From: an uncultured Collinsella sp.
Lineage (GTDB): Bacteria; Actinomycetota; Coriobacteriia; Coriobacteriales; Coriobacteriaceae
Assembly: GCA_902479135.1 (NCBI GenBank)
Contig: CABSNU010000001.1
Span: 98,467-162,466, forward strand
Length of the DNA stretch: 64,000 nucleotides
Reading direction: 5' to 3'
This document shows positions 7,465 through 15,593 of this stretch, piece by piece (position 1 is the stretch's first letter; every line of letters starts with the position of its first letter). Made by a program: the position numbers and the translations under genes. The notes below the pieces were generated by a model. That model saw only the letters and a list, made by a program, of their open reading frames with translations, did no database searches and was not told the origin of the DNA.

Positions 7465-8196
7465 CTAGTCGCTACGCTGGTGGTAAACCTTGTATTTAAA
7501 CTGATCGGCACGAGCAACCGAGAGTGTATACTCCACAACCTCGCTTGACTCGTTATACGTAGTCCTGACCAAATCGAGCACAGGCGAGCCCTCGACAATT
7601 CCCAAAAGGTGGGCGTCGGTGGGACGGGCTATGCTCGCATAGAACTCCTCTTCGGCCACGCGTATCTTTTGCTGAAAGTCTTGCTCAATCACATCGTAAA
7701 GCGGCTTACGCTCCAGTAGCGGTCGCTTTAGGGACAAAAATTGACGAACTGGTAGATAGCTGCGTTCGACCATCATGGGCATGTTGTCGGCAGAACGAAG
7801 GCGCTTGAGCTTAAAAATGCGATCGCCGATACGCAATCCCATATGCTCGGCCAGATTTTTATCGGCCTCCATCTCGCAAAACTCGAGAATCGTGGTCTCG
7901 GGGTCGCGACCCATCGCGCGCATCTGCTCGGTAAAGCTGTAGGACTGCATAAGATTAGTTGCCTTTGCCGAACGGTCGGTCACAAAGGTACCGCGACCGT
8001 GCTGCCGAACCACCAGTCCTAAACGCTCCAGTTCCTGCAGAGCCAGGCGTACCGTAGTACGCGAGAGACCATAGCGCTCCGAAAGTTCGCGCTCGGAAGG
8101 AATCATGTCACCGGCGTGATATTCGTGGTCAATCTTTTCGGTCAGAATATCGACCAGCTGATCGTACAGCGGTTGCTTGCGCGCTCCGATCGCCAT
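7465..8196 (-). CDS. GntR-family regulator with UTRA domain, probable amino-sugar repressor
   Basis: The protein has 243 residues. Residues about 8-75 form a winged helix of the GntR type (PSERELSERYGLSRTTVRLA, then GRGTFV). The rest is a UTRA ligand domain (MPMMVERSYLP, then VVEYTLSVARADQFKYKV). Such proteins bind phosphosugars and release their operators. Its position between agaS and the PTS operon, both preceded by the same CTGGTAGTAACCA motif, makes it the likely local repressor, with an amino-sugar phosphate as probable inducer. Its own promoter seems to be TTGATG-N18-GATAAT upstream, with the ribosome site GGGAGGA. Confidence 0.9.
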   Translation of the reverse strand: MAIGARKQPLYDQLVDILTEKIDHEYHAGDMIPSERELSERYGLSRTTVRLALQELERLGLVVRQHGRGTFVTDRSAKATNLMQSYSFTEQMRAMGRDPETTILEFCEMEADKNLAEHMGLRIGDRIFKLKRLRSADNMPMMVERSYLPVRQFLSLKRPLLERKPLYDVIEQDFQQKIRVAEEEFYASIARPTDAHLLGIVEGSPVLDLVRTTYNESSEVVEYTLSVARADQFKYKVYHQRSD

Positions 8197-8280
8197 CCCA
8201 TCCTCCCTTTTGCTCGAATTCAGCTACTACCTAGGGTGTTTAGCATTATCTGACTGCTGCACCCGAATCATCAAGAAAAC

Positions 8281-8315
8281 AAAAGCCGCGCGCTCTTTCG
8301 AGCACGCGGCTTTTA
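8281..8315 (-). terminator. Terminator of the PTS operon
   Basis: The stem AAAGCCGCG/CGCGGCTTT with an inner GCTC/GAGC pairing ends in TTTTG on the minus strand. It lies between the IID stop and the GntR start. Confidence 0.8.
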
Positions 8316-8380
8316 ACATACACATGGCTTAAGGGGTCGGGGTGTGAGCCGCGTAGGGACACACCCCTCAAGCTAGAGCC

Positions 8381-9463
8381 TTACCAGATGCTCGGCCAGA
8401 GACCAAGCGGGCCAGCGCCCAGGATGCCCAGGACGAAGAGCAGGAGAATGCCCTTGGTCGGGGTCCAGCTGTGCTTAGCGAACATGTAGTAAAGCAGCAG
8501 CGTAAGCATAAGCGGGACGAGCTTCGGGACGATGGTGTTGAGGGTGTCGGCAACAGAGAAGTTGACCGGATCCTCGGTAACGGTGCCGTAGGTGACGGAC
8601 TCCATGCCGTTGCCCAGATCGGTGACGCCGCACTCGACAGCGTTGCCGTCAGCATCGGAAGCGGTGAGGGCGTTGCCGTCCTCATCGGTCATGGCGATGG
8701 TACCGGCCTCAGCGGTCTCGGTATCGATGCCCTCCATACCGGTGAAGTTCTCGGCCTCCTTCTCGGAGACGATCACGGTAGTAGCGGAGAGGCCACGGGT
8801 GGTGCCGTTGGGGATCTGGAGGTTGATCTGGGTGCCACCCATGGTGACGACCAGGCAACCGACGACGAAGACGCCCATGATGGAAGCGGCACGCGTGAAG
8901 GCCTGCATGTTGGCAGTCAGAGCGTCAATAGCGCTGGTGCCAAGCTTGTAGGACCAGTTCATGAGCCAGAAGCGCAGAGCGAACTGGACGACGTTGAAGA
9001 TCACCAGGAAGATGATCGGTGCAGCGGCGTTGCCGTTGATGGCCATGTTGGAGGTGATGCCGGCCGTGATAGGCACGAGCGTCAGCCAGAACAGAGCGTC
9101 ACCGATACCACCGAGCGGGCCCATTGCGGCAACGCGGACGGCGCGGATCGTGGGGATGTCAACCTTGTTCTGCTCGAGCGAAAGCACGATACCCATAACA
9201 AAGGTGACGAGGAACGGGTGGGTGTTGAAGAACTCCAGGTTGTGGCTCATGGAAGCCGCGAGGTCGTTCTTGTTGGTGTGGATCTTCTCCAGACCGGGGA
9301 TAATGGAGTAGAGCCAGCCAGCAGCCTGCATACGCTCGTAGTTGAACGAGGCCTGCAGGAAGCAGGAGCGCCAAGCCATCTTGTTGAGGGTCTTCTGGTC
9401 GAGCTGCGGAGCAGGAGTGAGATCCTCGTAGTGCTCCGGGATCACATACTCATTAGATGCCAT
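8381..9463 (-). CDS. agaD: PTS mannose-family IID component with a large polar insertion
   Basis: The gene encodes 360 residues. I chose the ATG at 9463, which overlaps the IIC stop by 11 bases and has GGAGGTGAC upstream. The N-terminal two thirds show the IID signature: WRSCFLQASFNYERMQ, then FFNTHPFLVTFVMGI and MGPLGGIGDALFW. Between the helices ending near residue 212 and starting near 310 lies about 95 residues of polar, acidic sequence (TDEDGNALTASDADGNAVEC). Many IID proteins of 260-300 residues lack a stretch this long. With IIC it forms the membrane channel for sugar uptake. The gene symbol follows context. Confidence 0.92.
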   Translation of the reverse strand: MASNEYVIPEHYEDLTPAPQLDQKTLNKMAWRSCFLQASFNYERMQAAGWLYSIIPGLEKIHTNKNDLAASMSHNLEFFNTHPFLVTFVMGIVLSLEQNKVDIPTIRAVRVAAMGPLGGIGDALFWLTLVPITAGITSNMAINGNAAAPIIFLVIFNVVQFALRFWLMNWSYKLGTSAIDALTANMQAFTRAASIMGVFVVGCLVVTMGGTQINLQIPNGTTRGLSATTVIVSEKEAENFTGMEGIDTETAEAGTIAMTDEDGNALTASDADGNAVECGVTDLGNGMESVTYGTVTEDPVNFSVADTLNTIVPKLVPLMLTLLLYYMFAKHSWTPTKGILLLFVLGILGAGPLGLWPSIW

Positions 9464-10253
9464 CTTCGAAGTCACCTCCGTCAGAAACAGCTGCACCCTT
9501 CAGCTCGGTCTGCTGCTGGAAGTCCCAGAAAGCGATGCCGAAGCCGATGAGAGCGAGGATGAGCAGAGCAGGGGTTGCCAGAGATTCGTTGGCAACGGTG
9601 ATGAGCGCGAGGCCAAAGCCCATGAGGAAGAAGCCCCACATATCGCGGTTCATCATAACCTTGAGCAGGACGGCGAAGCCGACGAAGCGCATCATGCCGC
9701 CTGCAGCGGAGAGACCGGTCTGCAGCCAAGTCGGGATGGCGGAAGCGATGGTCTGACCGATGGTAGCGCCAGCGATGAAGAACAGGGTGACGACGACAGC
9801 GAAGATCAGGCCGAGCAGAGCCATGGCGAAGTAGTTCAGACGCTCGATACCCTTGGTGTCAGCGTTGTGAGCCATGTTGTCCGCAGAGGACATGAGCGGC
9901 GACATAAGCGTGAAGACCAGGGTAACGCCGAGCTGACCAAGCAGAGCGAACGGAATGGCAAGGCCGACTGCCGCGTTGGGCTCGAGGCCCGTGGCGATAG
10001 CGAGAATGGCTGCCATGATGCCGCCGATAACGGCGTTAGGCGGCTGAGCACCTCCGATCGGCATGTTGCCGATCGTCATGAGCTGATAAGTACCACCCAC
10101 GAGAAGACCGGTGTTGAGGTCGCCAAGGATAAGACCAATGACGGCGCCGGTGACGATGGGCTGATAGAGAGACTCGAGGAAGTTAAACTGGTCGATTGCC
10201 GCGACGAACGTGACGATGAAGACCAGAGCGACCTGGAAGATCGTGTATTCCAT
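9453..10253 (-). CDS. agaC: PTS mannose-family IIC component
   Basis: The 266-residue membrane protein has the IIC signature GLILGDLNTGLLVGGTYQLM followed by PIGGAQPPNAVIGGI and eight or so hydrophobic segments. IIC together with IID carries the sugar across the membrane while IIB phosphorylates it. The C-terminal tail (residues about 240-266) is polar and acidic. It starts 90 bases after the IIB stop, with GGAGGAGCAAG before the ATG, and overlaps the IID start. The amino-sugar genes around it suggest N-acetylgalactosamine or galactosamine as substrate. Confidence 0.93.
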   Translation of the reverse strand: MEYTIFQVALVFIVTFVAAIDQFNFLESLYQPIVTGAVIGLILGDLNTGLLVGGTYQLMTIGNMPIGGAQPPNAVIGGIMAAILAIATGLEPNAAVGLAIPFALLGQLGVTLVFTLMSPLMSSADNMAHNADTKGIERLNYFAMALLGLIFAVVVTLFFIAGATIGQTIASAIPTWLQTGLSAAGGMMRFVGFAVLLKVMMNRDMWGFFLMGFGLALITVANESLATPALLILALIGFGIAFWDFQQQTELKGAAVSDGGDFEDGI

Positions 10254-10343
10254 CTTGCTCCTCCTTTCAAAATGTATGTACGCACTTTGGATTTCACGTA
10301 CAGAACGTCAGGGTTTCAATCCTGACAACGTGGATCACGAGGA

Positions 10344-10826
10344 TTACGAGAAGAGCTTGCTCGTGTCCTCAACAGGCGTGCTCGGAACGCGCCTGATCTC
10401 CAACTCCACCCCCAATTCCTGCAGCTCTTTAAACGCAGCGACGTCCTCGTCGTTAACTGCGACGGAGGTGGCGACTTGGCGCTTTCCTTCCGACATGTGC
10501 ATGTTGCCGATGTTTACCTTCTTTATAGGCACACCGCCCTTGACGAGCGTAAGCACGTCTTCCGGTGTTTCGGCCACGATGAAGATCTTCTGGCGCGGGC
10601 TCGCCTTGCCGATGACGTCGATGGTCTTCTGCAGGGAGAAGAAACGCGTAGCGACGCCGGTGGGAGCTGCCATCTTCATGAGGTTCTGGCGCATGGTGTT
10701 GGTCGACACGTCGTCGTTGGCGACGAGGATGAGGTTGGAACCCAGGGTGGAGTTCCACTGGGTAGCGACCTGACCATGGACCAGTCGGTTATCGATGCGG
10801 GTAAGAAGAATGTTGGGTTCTGCCAT
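10344..10826 (-). CDS. agaB: PTS mannose-family IIB component
   Basis: The 160-residue cytoplasmic protein begins with NILLTRIDNRLVHGQV; His17 is the residue that takes phosphate from IIA and passes it to the incoming sugar. The length and the closing region match the IIB domain of the mannose/sorbose/GalNAc family. It lies 36 bases after the YajC-like gene in the same operon. The partial paralog at 1-280 is close in sequence but has Tyr in place of this His, which shows that the locus at 10344 is the functional one. Confidence 0.95.
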   Translation of the reverse strand: MAEPNILLTRIDNRLVHGQVATQWNSTLGSNLILVANDDVSTNTMRQNLMKMAAPTGVATRFFSLQKTIDVIGKASPRQKIFIVAETPEDVLTLVKGGVPIKKVNIGNMHMSEGKRQVATSVAVNDEDVAAFKELQELGVELEIRRVPSTPVEDTSKLFS

Positions 10827-10862
10827 GTTGATCAGCTTCCTTTCGTTATTTGCTGACGACAG

Positions 10863-11144
10863 TTACTTGATCTCCTGAATCGCGTAACGCGAAACATCTA
10901 CGACGGCACCGGATCGGACTTTGATCTGGACCTTTTCGCCTTCGATGCCCTTGACGGTTCCGTAGATACCGCCGGCGAAAAGAACCTCCTGACCCGGCTT
11001 GAGCTCGGTGTGCAGCTCCTTGAAGTACTTCTGCTTCTTCTTCATGTTGATTTGCGACCAGATGGTGTAAATCAAGCCCATGATGACAAGCAGGCCCAAA
11101 AGAGCGACCGAGGAGCTCAAGACGCTGGCTCCGAAATCGGCCAT
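10863..11144 (-). CDS. YajC-like membrane protein inside the PTS operon
   Basis: The 93-residue protein has one N-terminal membrane helix (about residues 10-28, SVALLGLLVIMGLIYTI), a basic stretch KKKQKYF and the YajC fold pattern LKPGQEVLFAGGIYGTVKGI, ending in VVDVSRYAIQEI. YajC normally accompanies SecDF. Here the ATG overlaps the IIA stop (TAATG) and the gene sits between IIA and IIB, so it is co-expressed with the transporter. Similar YajC genes occur in other mannose-family PTS operons, for example in pneumococcal hyaluronate clusters. A role in assembly or stability of the IIC/IID complex is an inference. Confidence 0.88.
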   Translation of the reverse strand: MADFGASVLSSSVALLGLLVIMGLIYTIWSQINMKKKQKYFKELHTELKPGQEVLFAGGIYGTVKGIEGEKVQIKVRSGAVVDVSRYAIQEIK

Positions 11145-11587
11145 TAGATGCCGTCCTCGTCGCCGAAGATATCTTCCTCGTCGGAGCCGGCAACGGATGC
11201 GACCGTCTGGGCGGTGATGCCCGTCTGACCAACGGTCACGGCCTGCTCGCCAAGCTCGGCGAGCGTGGCATTGCCGCGGAGGAACAGAAGCTCAATAACC
11301 ATGGGAAGGTTGGTGCCAGTCAGAACCTCGACGTTGTCGACATCCTGGGCAATCATCATCGACTGGTTGAACGGGGTACCACCGAGCAGGTCGGTAAAGA
11401 CGAGCACGCCATCGCACTCCTCGCGCATGGCGGTAATAGCGGCGCGGAGATCCTCACCGTAGGAAGCAGCCTGGTCGCCTTCGAAAGGAACGACGGTAAA
11501 AGCGGGCTGGTCGCCGGCAACCATAGCGATAGCGCTTGCAAGGCCGGGTGCGAACTGTCCATGACCGGTAAGAATAAAGCCAACCAT
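11144..11587 (-). CDS. agaF: PTS mannose-family IIA component
   Basis: The 147-residue protein starts MVGFILTGHGQFAPGLASA; His9 in the GHG motif is the residue phosphorylated by HPr. The segment LVFTDLLGGTPFNQS and the helix VLTGTNLPMVIELL are characteristic of the EIIA-Man fold. The last 20 residues are acidic. It is the first gene of the five-gene operon, with GGAAGGG before the start, and overlaps the YajC-like gene by one base. Expression is probably controlled through the operator-like palindromes at 11687-11717. Confidence 0.94.
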   Translation of the reverse strand: MVGFILTGHGQFAPGLASAIAMVAGDQPAFTVVPFEGDQAASYGEDLRAAITAMREECDGVLVFTDLLGGTPFNQSMMIAQDVDNVEVLTGTNLPMVIELLFLRGNATLAELGEQAVTVGQTGITAQTVASVAGSDEEDIFGDEDGI

Positions 11588-11686
11588 TCAAATTTCCCTT
11601 CCGAAGGTGTGTACGATCTGAGTCCGATGATTTTCGGAAGCCAGCGGGCAATCGCCCTTAAAGCTTCTTAGAAAGCGTTCTTTGAA

Positions 11687-11739
11687 GACCAGTGGTCTCT
11701 CAACTGGTAGTAACCACGTGACGTGTTGTTGTCACTATA
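11687..11739 (-). promoter_or_regulatory. PTS operon promoter region with two operator palindromes
   Basis: A -10-like TATAGT on the minus strand is complementary to 11734-11739; no good -35 box is visible. Downstream of it lie CTGGTAGTAACCA (11704-11716), which repeats 13 bases of the agaS operator, and the 11-bp palindrome GACCAGTGGTC (11687-11697). Bound repressor here would block early elongation. Confidence 0.6.
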
Positions 11740-12010
11740 TCACCACAGAAGAGGTCGCTTTCGTTGATTCATACAGTAAAACGTTTTTGCACCGCTCACG
11801 GCAAAAAATCGACCGTTTACCGCTCGTTAACACTTCTACCTGCGGTTTTGAAACCGTTTCGAAATGTTATGGCGAAAGATCGGAACTCTTTTCGTGTCAA
11901 TACAACGCAGGGCGGCTAAAAATAGCGTAAAGAAAAATTGCAGGTCATTGTGAAGATTTGTGAATTGGTCTTTTTGACTTAATACCAGTTAGAACCAGTT
12001 TTGAGATTAT

Positions 12011-12040
12011 CGGTGAACGGTAGTTTTCGACCGTTCACCG
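12011..12040 (+). repeat. Perfect 11-bp inverted repeat
   Basis: CGGTGAACGGT and ACCGTTCACCG surround the 8-base loop AGTTTTCG. No T-run follows, so it looks more like an operator or structured leader than a terminator. Related half-sites (GACCGTTTACCG near 11812, TTTACGGCCG near 12055) lie on both sides. Confidence 0.6.
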
Positions 12041-12251
12041 GTTATTTGCATTCGTTTACGGCCGTTTTCCTAGATGAATTGGGGAGACCCGATGAAGCAC
12101 TTGCGCGATCACGGGAAGTTTTGGCATTTGTCCTCATCCCCCGCGCGCTAAACTCCGGCATCCAAAATGAGCTAATAGCTCACGCTAATCGTTTTCAATC
12201 ATCCTTACTCAGTATCCGTAATTATTTATCGTTTATCATTAATTATGATAT

Positions 12252-12267
12252 ATGATACAAGTATCAT
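12252..12267 (+). promoter_or_regulatory. Probable operator of the XRE regulator
   Basis: ATGATAC-AA-GTATCAT is a perfect 7-bp dyad 24 bases before the DUF2975 start. It overlaps a -10-like TATGAT (12251-12256). Autoregulation by the XRE protein of this operon is likely. Confidence 0.55.
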
Positions 12268-12290
12268 CCAAGAGATTGGTTGGAGGGGCT

Positions 12291-12929
12291 ATGATCCGCT
12301 GGAACGCATCCACATCGAATGAAACCATCAGCCGCGAACAGACGATAGCTAAACTGAAGAAGCTCGCTCGCATCTGCAAATGGGCCACAATCTGCATTAC
12401 CGCAGCGCTCGCTCTGGGACTCCTCGCAGTCATTATGATTGACCTTCTACTCATATTGCCTGGCCTCTCCCAAGGGTCGTGTCTCCAATCCGTAGAACTT
12501 CAAGCCGGCGAAGGACCGTGCCTTGCTATCGTCGGTACCGATGCGCAGGCCCCACTTATGCTCGTTGCACACGATGGTCACACTGCCATAGGGAGCCTCT
12601 TGATGACATGCCTCGCGCTTACCATCGCGCTAAGCGTGCGCAGGCTTTTCTTCAACATTGAAAAGGAAGGCAGGCCCTTTGACCTTGAATGCAACCATAC
12701 GCTTCGTCGAGTAGGACATTTATTCCTTATCGGCGGCGTTGCCGTGAGGCTTCTTGGTGCCGTAATCACGGGAATAATACTCTCAGGATTTGGCGGCAGC
12801 TTTACGGATGCGTTCGTCGGCCAGCTATTCGACCCTTCCATGCTCTTTGCAGGCCTGATTATTTGCCTGATAGCCAGCGTCTTCCGCTACGGGTATATCC
12901 TGCAAAAACAAGATGACGAGTTGCTCTAG
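12291..12929 (+). CDS. DUF2975 family membrane protein
   Basis: The gene encodes 212 residues. The ATG at 12291 follows the strong site GGAGGGG. Four hydrophobic segments are visible near residues 30-55, 100-118, 143-166 and 180-200, with the family-typical VRRLFFNIEKEGRPFD between the second and third. The C-terminus ends YILQKQDDELL. DUF2975 proteins of this layout are regularly encoded directly before a small XRE regulator, as here, where the gap is nine bases. Their function is unknown; a membrane-linked signal to the regulator is one possibility. Confidence 0.88.
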   Translation: MIRWNASTSNETISREQTIAKLKKLARICKWATICITAALALGLLAVIMIDLLLILPGLSQGSCLQSVELQAGEGPCLAIVGTDAQAPLMLVAHDGHTAIGSLLMTCLALTIALSVRRLFFNIEKEGRPFDLECNHTLRRVGHLFLIGGVAVRLLGAVITGIILSGFGGSFTDAFVGQLFDPSMLFAGLIICLIASVFRYGYILQKQDDELL

Positions 12930-12938
12930 GGGGAATCC

Positions 12939-13178
12939 ATGATTATTCTGCGGCTTGACCGCATGCTCGCCGAACGCAAGATCTCATCCAAAGAGCTTGC
13001 GGAACGTGTGGGCATCTCCCAGGTCAATATGTCACGCATTAAGACGGGCAAGGTTTCTGCCATACGTTTTTCAACTCTTGACGCGATATGCCGGGCACTC
13101 GACTGCCAACCGGGCGATGTACTGGAATATATATCCGACGATGAAGCCGATAGCCTTTTTGGACTTAAAGATGAATAG
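12939..13178 (+). CDS. XRE-family regulator (YozG-like)
   Basis: The 79-residue protein is a single helix-turn-helix domain: LAERKISSKELAERVGISQ, then VNMSRIKTGK, then LDAICRALDCQPGDVLEY. This is the compact Cro/YozG type. It follows the DUF2975 gene by nine bases, with GGGGGAATCC before the start. The dyad at 12252-12267 is its probable operator. It probably represses its own operon; a ligand or partner is not visible beyond the membrane protein upstream. Confidence 0.92.
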   Translation: MIILRLDRMLAERKISSKELAERVGISQVNMSRIKTGKVSAIRFSTLDAICRALDCQPGDVLEYISDDEADSLFGLKDE

Positions 13179-13211
13179 CCATAATTAAGCCGCCAATCAC
13201 GCCCTCAACGC

Positions 13212-13246
13212 AAAAAGCCCGCCAGAACGATGCGTTCTAGCGGGCT
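13212..13246 (-). terminator. Terminator of the membrane-anchored acidic protein gene
   Basis: AGCCCGC and GCGGGCT pair, extended by an inner AGAAC/GTTCT; CTTTTTGCG follows on the minus strand. It may also slow plus-strand transcription from the XRE gene. Confidence 0.85.
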
Positions 13247-13289
13247 CAATCAGATATTTCGACTTCGCGCTCGAAAGCTCAGGCAAACT

Positions 13290-14375
13290 TTACGCAAACA
13301 GACCGTAGATGCTGATGTTGGCCTTGGCGTAGAGACCGTTAGCGTACTCGGTCCACTTGGAGCTGGCGCTCGAAGCCTGCGAGGAATACTGCTGGTAGGC
13401 GGTGTAATAGGCGGTCATGGCCTGCTTGTAGGTGGCGCTATCGGCCGTAAAGGCATCGTCAGCGAAGGCCTTGGCGTAGGTGCTATCGGCGTCCTTCCAG
13501 GTGCCCTTTGAGCTATCCCACTCATCACCGGCAAGGTTGATGATGTAGTCGGCGTAGTCCTTGCTCGCGGTCTCCTCGTTGCCGTCAGCAGGCTCGGTCG
13601 GGGCGGTCGGCATGCTTGCGGAGCTGTCGCCGACCTTCTTCTTGTAGAGCTTCTGCAGCGTCGCGGACTGACGGACGATCTGCTTGGCCTGGTCCTTGGA
13701 CACGCCGTACTGCGTGGCCATGGTCTTGTAGTCGGAGGTGCCGATGGAATCCTCGGCGTACTGCTTCATTTCCTTGGAAGAGACGGTAATGCCCTCGTCC
13801 TCGGCAGCGTCCAGCAGAATCTGGTTGCGCACGTAGGACAGGATAACGTCGGCAGACGGAGCGGTGTAGTTGCCGTCGTCGTCCTTGACAGTATCGAGGC
13901 TGTATTGGCTCTCGATGGCCTCACGCGCGGTGATGTCGCTCTTCTTGCCGTTGTAGCTATAGCTTGCCACGGTCGAATCGAGCTGATCCTCGGTCAGGGT
14001 CGCCGAGCCGACGCCCTTGCCGCCAAAACCGCCATTGCCAATAAAGAAGCCGACCACCGCAGCGATCACGATGGCGACCACAAAGGCGGCGATCATCGTC
14101 TTCTTGTGCTTGGATGCATGGTCGTCCGCATCGGAGTCGTCGTCCTCGTCCTGCTCCTCAGGCATAAGGTTCTCGTCGGCGGCGTCGGCGGCGATCTTTG
14201 CCTCCAGGCGAGCGTCCTCCTCCTCGGCAGTCGTGCCGGCGGCGATATGTTCGGCAGACGTGCCGGCGACCAGGTCGATCTTCTCGCCCTCATCACCGTC
14301 GGGGCCTTCGCCGCGCTCGATGATCTGGATGCCGTCGATCTCGTCCTTCTCGTCCTTCTTTTGAATCAGACCCAT
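13290..14375 (-). CDS. Membrane-anchored acidic protein with a SurA-like extracellular part
   Basis: The protein has 361 residues. Residues 1-92 are strongly acidic and presumably cytoplasmic (EEQDEDDDSDADD). One membrane helix spans about residues 93-113 (TMIAAFVVAIVIAAVVGFFI). The outer part begins with a Gly-rich linker and continues with DQLDSTVASY, ITAREAIESQY and an ILSYVRNQILLDAAEDEGITVS segment resembling the N-terminal helices of SurA/PrsA-type chaperones. No parvulin domain is visible. A role in folding or holding exported proteins is a guess. It is a single-gene unit ending in a clear terminator. Confidence 0.8.
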   Translation of the reverse strand: MGLIQKKDEKDEIDGIQIIERGEGPDGDEGEKIDLVAGTSAEHIAAGTTAEEEDARLEAKIAADAADENLMPEEQDEDDDSDADDHASKHKKTMIAAFVVAIVIAAVVGFFIGNGGFGGKGVGSATLTEDQLDSTVASYSYNGKKSDITAREAIESQYSLDTVKDDDGNYTAPSADVILSYVRNQILLDAAEDEGITVSSKEMKQYAEDSIGTSDYKTMATQYGVSKDQAKQIVRQSATLQKLYKKKVGDSSASMPTAPTEPADGNEETASKDYADYIINLAGDEWDSSKGTWKDADSTYAKAFADDAFTADSATYKQAMTAYYTAYQQYSSQASSASSKWTEYANGLYAKANISIYGLFA

Positions 14376-14413
14376 ATCAGTTACTCCTTGTTAGGAAACA
14401 TAGTCCTCAATAG

Positions 14414-14442
14414 AATACGCCCGACAGAGCGCCGGGCGTATT
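14414..14442 (-). terminator. Possible terminator of the isocitrate dehydrogenase operon
   Basis: AATACGCCCG and CGGGCGTATT form a perfect 10-bp stem with a 9-base loop. The T-run is short, so the call rests on the stem and its position. Confidence 0.55.
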
Positions 14443-14501
14443 GATTCTTAGGTTATACGCAAACACTTAAGTACTATTTAGGCGTTTGCAGCGTGCATAC
14501 C

Positions 14502-15587
14502 TTAGGTCAGGTGCGCGATAACGGCATCGGCAAAGGCCTGCGTGCCCACAGCGCCCTCAACGGAGCCGGTCTGGGCACGACGCACGTCACCGGTAACCTG
14601 CTCGCCCTCGTCGAGCGTGGCAGACACGGCGACGCGAATGCGATTGGCAGCGTCGTTCTCGCCCAGGTGATCGAGCATCATAGCCGCAGAGAGGATCTCG
14701 GCCGTGGGGTTGGCGATATCCTGACCGGCGATATCGGGCGCGGAGCCGTGCGTTGCCTCAAAGATGGCGCAATCGGCACCGATGTTGGAACCCGGAGCCA
14801 TACCCAGGCCGCCCACCAGGCCGGCGCACAGGTCACTCACGATGTCGCCGTACAGGTTGGGCAGCACCAGGACATCGAAGTCGTTGGGGTTTTGGACCAG
14901 GCCCATGCAGGTAGCGTCGACGATCTTGTCGTTGAACTCGATATCGGGATAGTTGGCGGCCACCTCGCGCGCAACACGCAGGAACAGGCCGTCGGTCGCC
15001 TTCATGATGTTGGCCTTGTGCACGGCCGTCACCTTTTTGCGGCCGCAGCGGCGGGCATACTCAAAGGCATACTCCACAATACGGCGGCTCTTGGCGATAG
15101 AGATGGGCTTGATCGAGATCGCGGAATCGGCGGCGAAGGTCTTTTGGCCCGAACGCTCGACGAGCTGCGAGAGCTCCTCGACCTCGGCAGCGCCCTCATC
15201 GAACTCGATGCCGGCGTAGAGGTCCTCGGTGTTCTCGCGCACGATGACCAGGTCGACATCGCGGAAACGCGAGCCGTCACCCGGCTGCGACAGACAAGGG
15301 CGCACGCAGGCGTACAGGTCGAAATGCTTGCGCAGGGCCACGTTGACGCTGCGGAAACCCGTGCCGACCGGTGTGGTGATGGGGCCCTTGATGGCAACCT
15401 TGGTCTCGGCGACTGCATCGAGGACGTGCTGGGGCAGCGGCGTGCCAAACTCGTCCATGACGCCGGCGCCGGCCTCCTGGACGTTCCAGTTGATCTGGAC
15501 ACCGGTGGCCTCGACCACGCGGCGCATGGCCTGGGTGATCTCGGGACCGATACCGTCACCGGGAATCAGGACTACATCGTGCGCCAT
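14502..15587 (-). CDS. Isocitrate/isopropylmalate dehydrogenase family, probable NAD-dependent isocitrate dehydrogenase
   Basis: The 361-residue protein begins MAHDVVLIPGDGIGPEI, the family nucleotide-site start. It has FRSVNVALRKHFDLYACVRP with the substrate-binding Ser-x-Asn and Arg pattern of isocitrate dehydrogenases. The metal-binding region is NLYGDIVSDLCAGLVGG, followed by FEATHGSAPDIAGQ. Isopropylmalate dehydrogenases differ in the first substrate loop, so oxidative decarboxylation of isocitrate is favoured. It is the last of four closely spaced minus-strand genes, seven bases after the HEAT-repeat gene. Confidence 0.85.
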   Translation of the reverse strand: MAHDVVLIPGDGIGPEITQAMRRVVEATGVQINWNVQEAGAGVMDEFGTPLPQHVLDAVAETKVAIKGPITTPVGTGFRSVNVALRKHFDLYACVRPCLSQPGDGSRFRDVDLVIVRENTEDLYAGIEFDEGAAEVEELSQLVERSGQKTFAADSAISIKPISIAKSRRIVEYAFEYARRCGRKKVTAVHKANIMKATDGLFLRVAREVAANYPDIEFNDKIVDATCMGLVQNPNDFDVLVLPNLYGDIVSDLCAGLVGGLGMAPGSNIGADCAIFEATHGSAPDIAGQDIANPTAEILSAAMMLDHLGENDAANRIRVAVSATLDEGEQVTGDVRRAQTGSVEGAVGTQAFADAVIAHLT

Positions 15588-15593
15588 AATCTG

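Larger units (their letters stand above)
11588..12290 (+). other. AT-rich 700-base intergenic region, no gene
   Basis: Apart from the PTS operators this stretch holds several palindromes: GAAACCGTTTC near 11850, AAAACGTTTT near 11779, ACCAGTT twice (11984-12000), and a perfect hairpin at 12011-12040. The one ORF (12001-12255) lacks a ribosome site and a convincing protein. It is the shared upstream region of the PTS operon and the DUF2975 gene. Confidence 0.7.

Noticed and set aside
12001..12255. 84-codon ORF before the DUF2975 gene
   Set aside because: No ribosome site, overlaps a hairpin and the AT-rich promoter region, and the peptide is not protein-like.
13216..13246. Terminator for the XRE gene
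   Set aside because: The hairpin has its T-run on the minus strand only, so it is assigned to the minus-strand gene, although it may slow plus-strand transcription.
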